From assembly GCA_028753945.1 (NCBI GenBank), contig JAPNXP010000003.1, positions 6,138,001 through 6,202,000 on the forward strand: a DNA stretch of 64,000 nt, written 5' to 3'. Positions 63,741 to 64,000 of this stretch are shown here, one piece after another; the first letter of the stretch is position 1; every line of letters starts with the position of its first letter. Position numbers and translations under genes: made by a program. Origin of the DNA: Hexactinellida sp. DTS-2022 (Eukaryota > Porifera > Hexactinellida). The notes under the pieces were generated by a model. It did no database searches, was not told the DNA's origin, and saw only the letters and a program-made list of their open reading frames with translations.

Positions 63741-64000
63741 CAAATCCTGAAAAGACAACGAAAATGAACGAAAATCAAAAATGAAAAAATGAAAAATAGC
63801 TTTGCAGTATCCAAATATTTTCTGTTTAACTGCTATTTTTGTTTACTACTCTGATCAATCAATAATCTCAAGAAGATGCTCCCAGATTTTTACAATAAAA
63901 TCGATTGTGTTCAACATTAGTTCTTTGGTATCCAAATATATCTGATATTTTCCTGTTTCGTGTTTTATCTTTTTTTTTCAGTTTTATTCCGTTGTATATA
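63741..64000. other. AT-rich end of window
   Basis: No gene recognised past the NHL pseudogene. Confidence 0.5.

Overview
This is eukaryotic, animal nuclear DNA. It contains an intronless CRM1/exportin-1, a copine, a strawberry-notch (SBNO) helicase-like gene spread over many exons, NHL-repeat and TRAF-zinc-finger proteins, GT-AG introns (one GC-AG), TATA boxes and AATAAA signals. AT-rich intergenic DNA is packed with short TA-flanked inverted-repeat elements. Compact genes, NHL and TRAF-type expansions and lineage-specific membrane proteins suggest an early-branching animal, most likely a sponge; that assignment is inference.

Layout. 1-3.3 kb: no gene, repeat debris. 3.4-14.1 kb: a mini membrane protein, a full copine, an NHL protein, a 5'-truncated second copine, and two head-to-head TRAF-zinc-finger genes with nearly identical C-terminal halves. 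The copine/TRAF block is a segmental duplication in which each copy has lost a different gene. 14.2-20.2 kb: a transposon-rich desert with two hAT-type elements bearing perfect 8-bp target duplications, a long-TIR element, a foldback, and two copies of a module with three GCGAAGC mini-hairpins. 20.5-30 kb: a cluster of very small single-pass membrane proteins, several with PPxY or LPxY tail motifs, plus an 825-aa protein made of eleven 66-residue repeats. 30.4-62.4 kb: SBNO on the minus strand, traced here as 16 exons whose phases all agree. Other genes lie inside its introns: an NHL protein, a possible ciliary protein, an orphan terminal exon, two inverted 7TM genes and exportin-1. A 2.2-kb satellite of about 64 34-bp units ends about 15 bases from an SBNO splice acceptor. 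62.7-63.8 kb: a decayed NHL gene split by an inverted-repeat element.

Main themes. (1) Inverted gene pairs (TRAF and 7TM) with blocks of near-identity inside otherwise diverged copies, which looks like gene conversion. (2) A family of mini membrane proteins with WW-domain-ligand tails. (3) An SBNO gene that hosts many other genes. (4) A dozen or more inverted-repeat families, repeatedly nested in one another, touching splice sites and apparently seeding a satellite.

Limits: family names come from reading the translations. No search was run. The first and last SBNO exons were not found.
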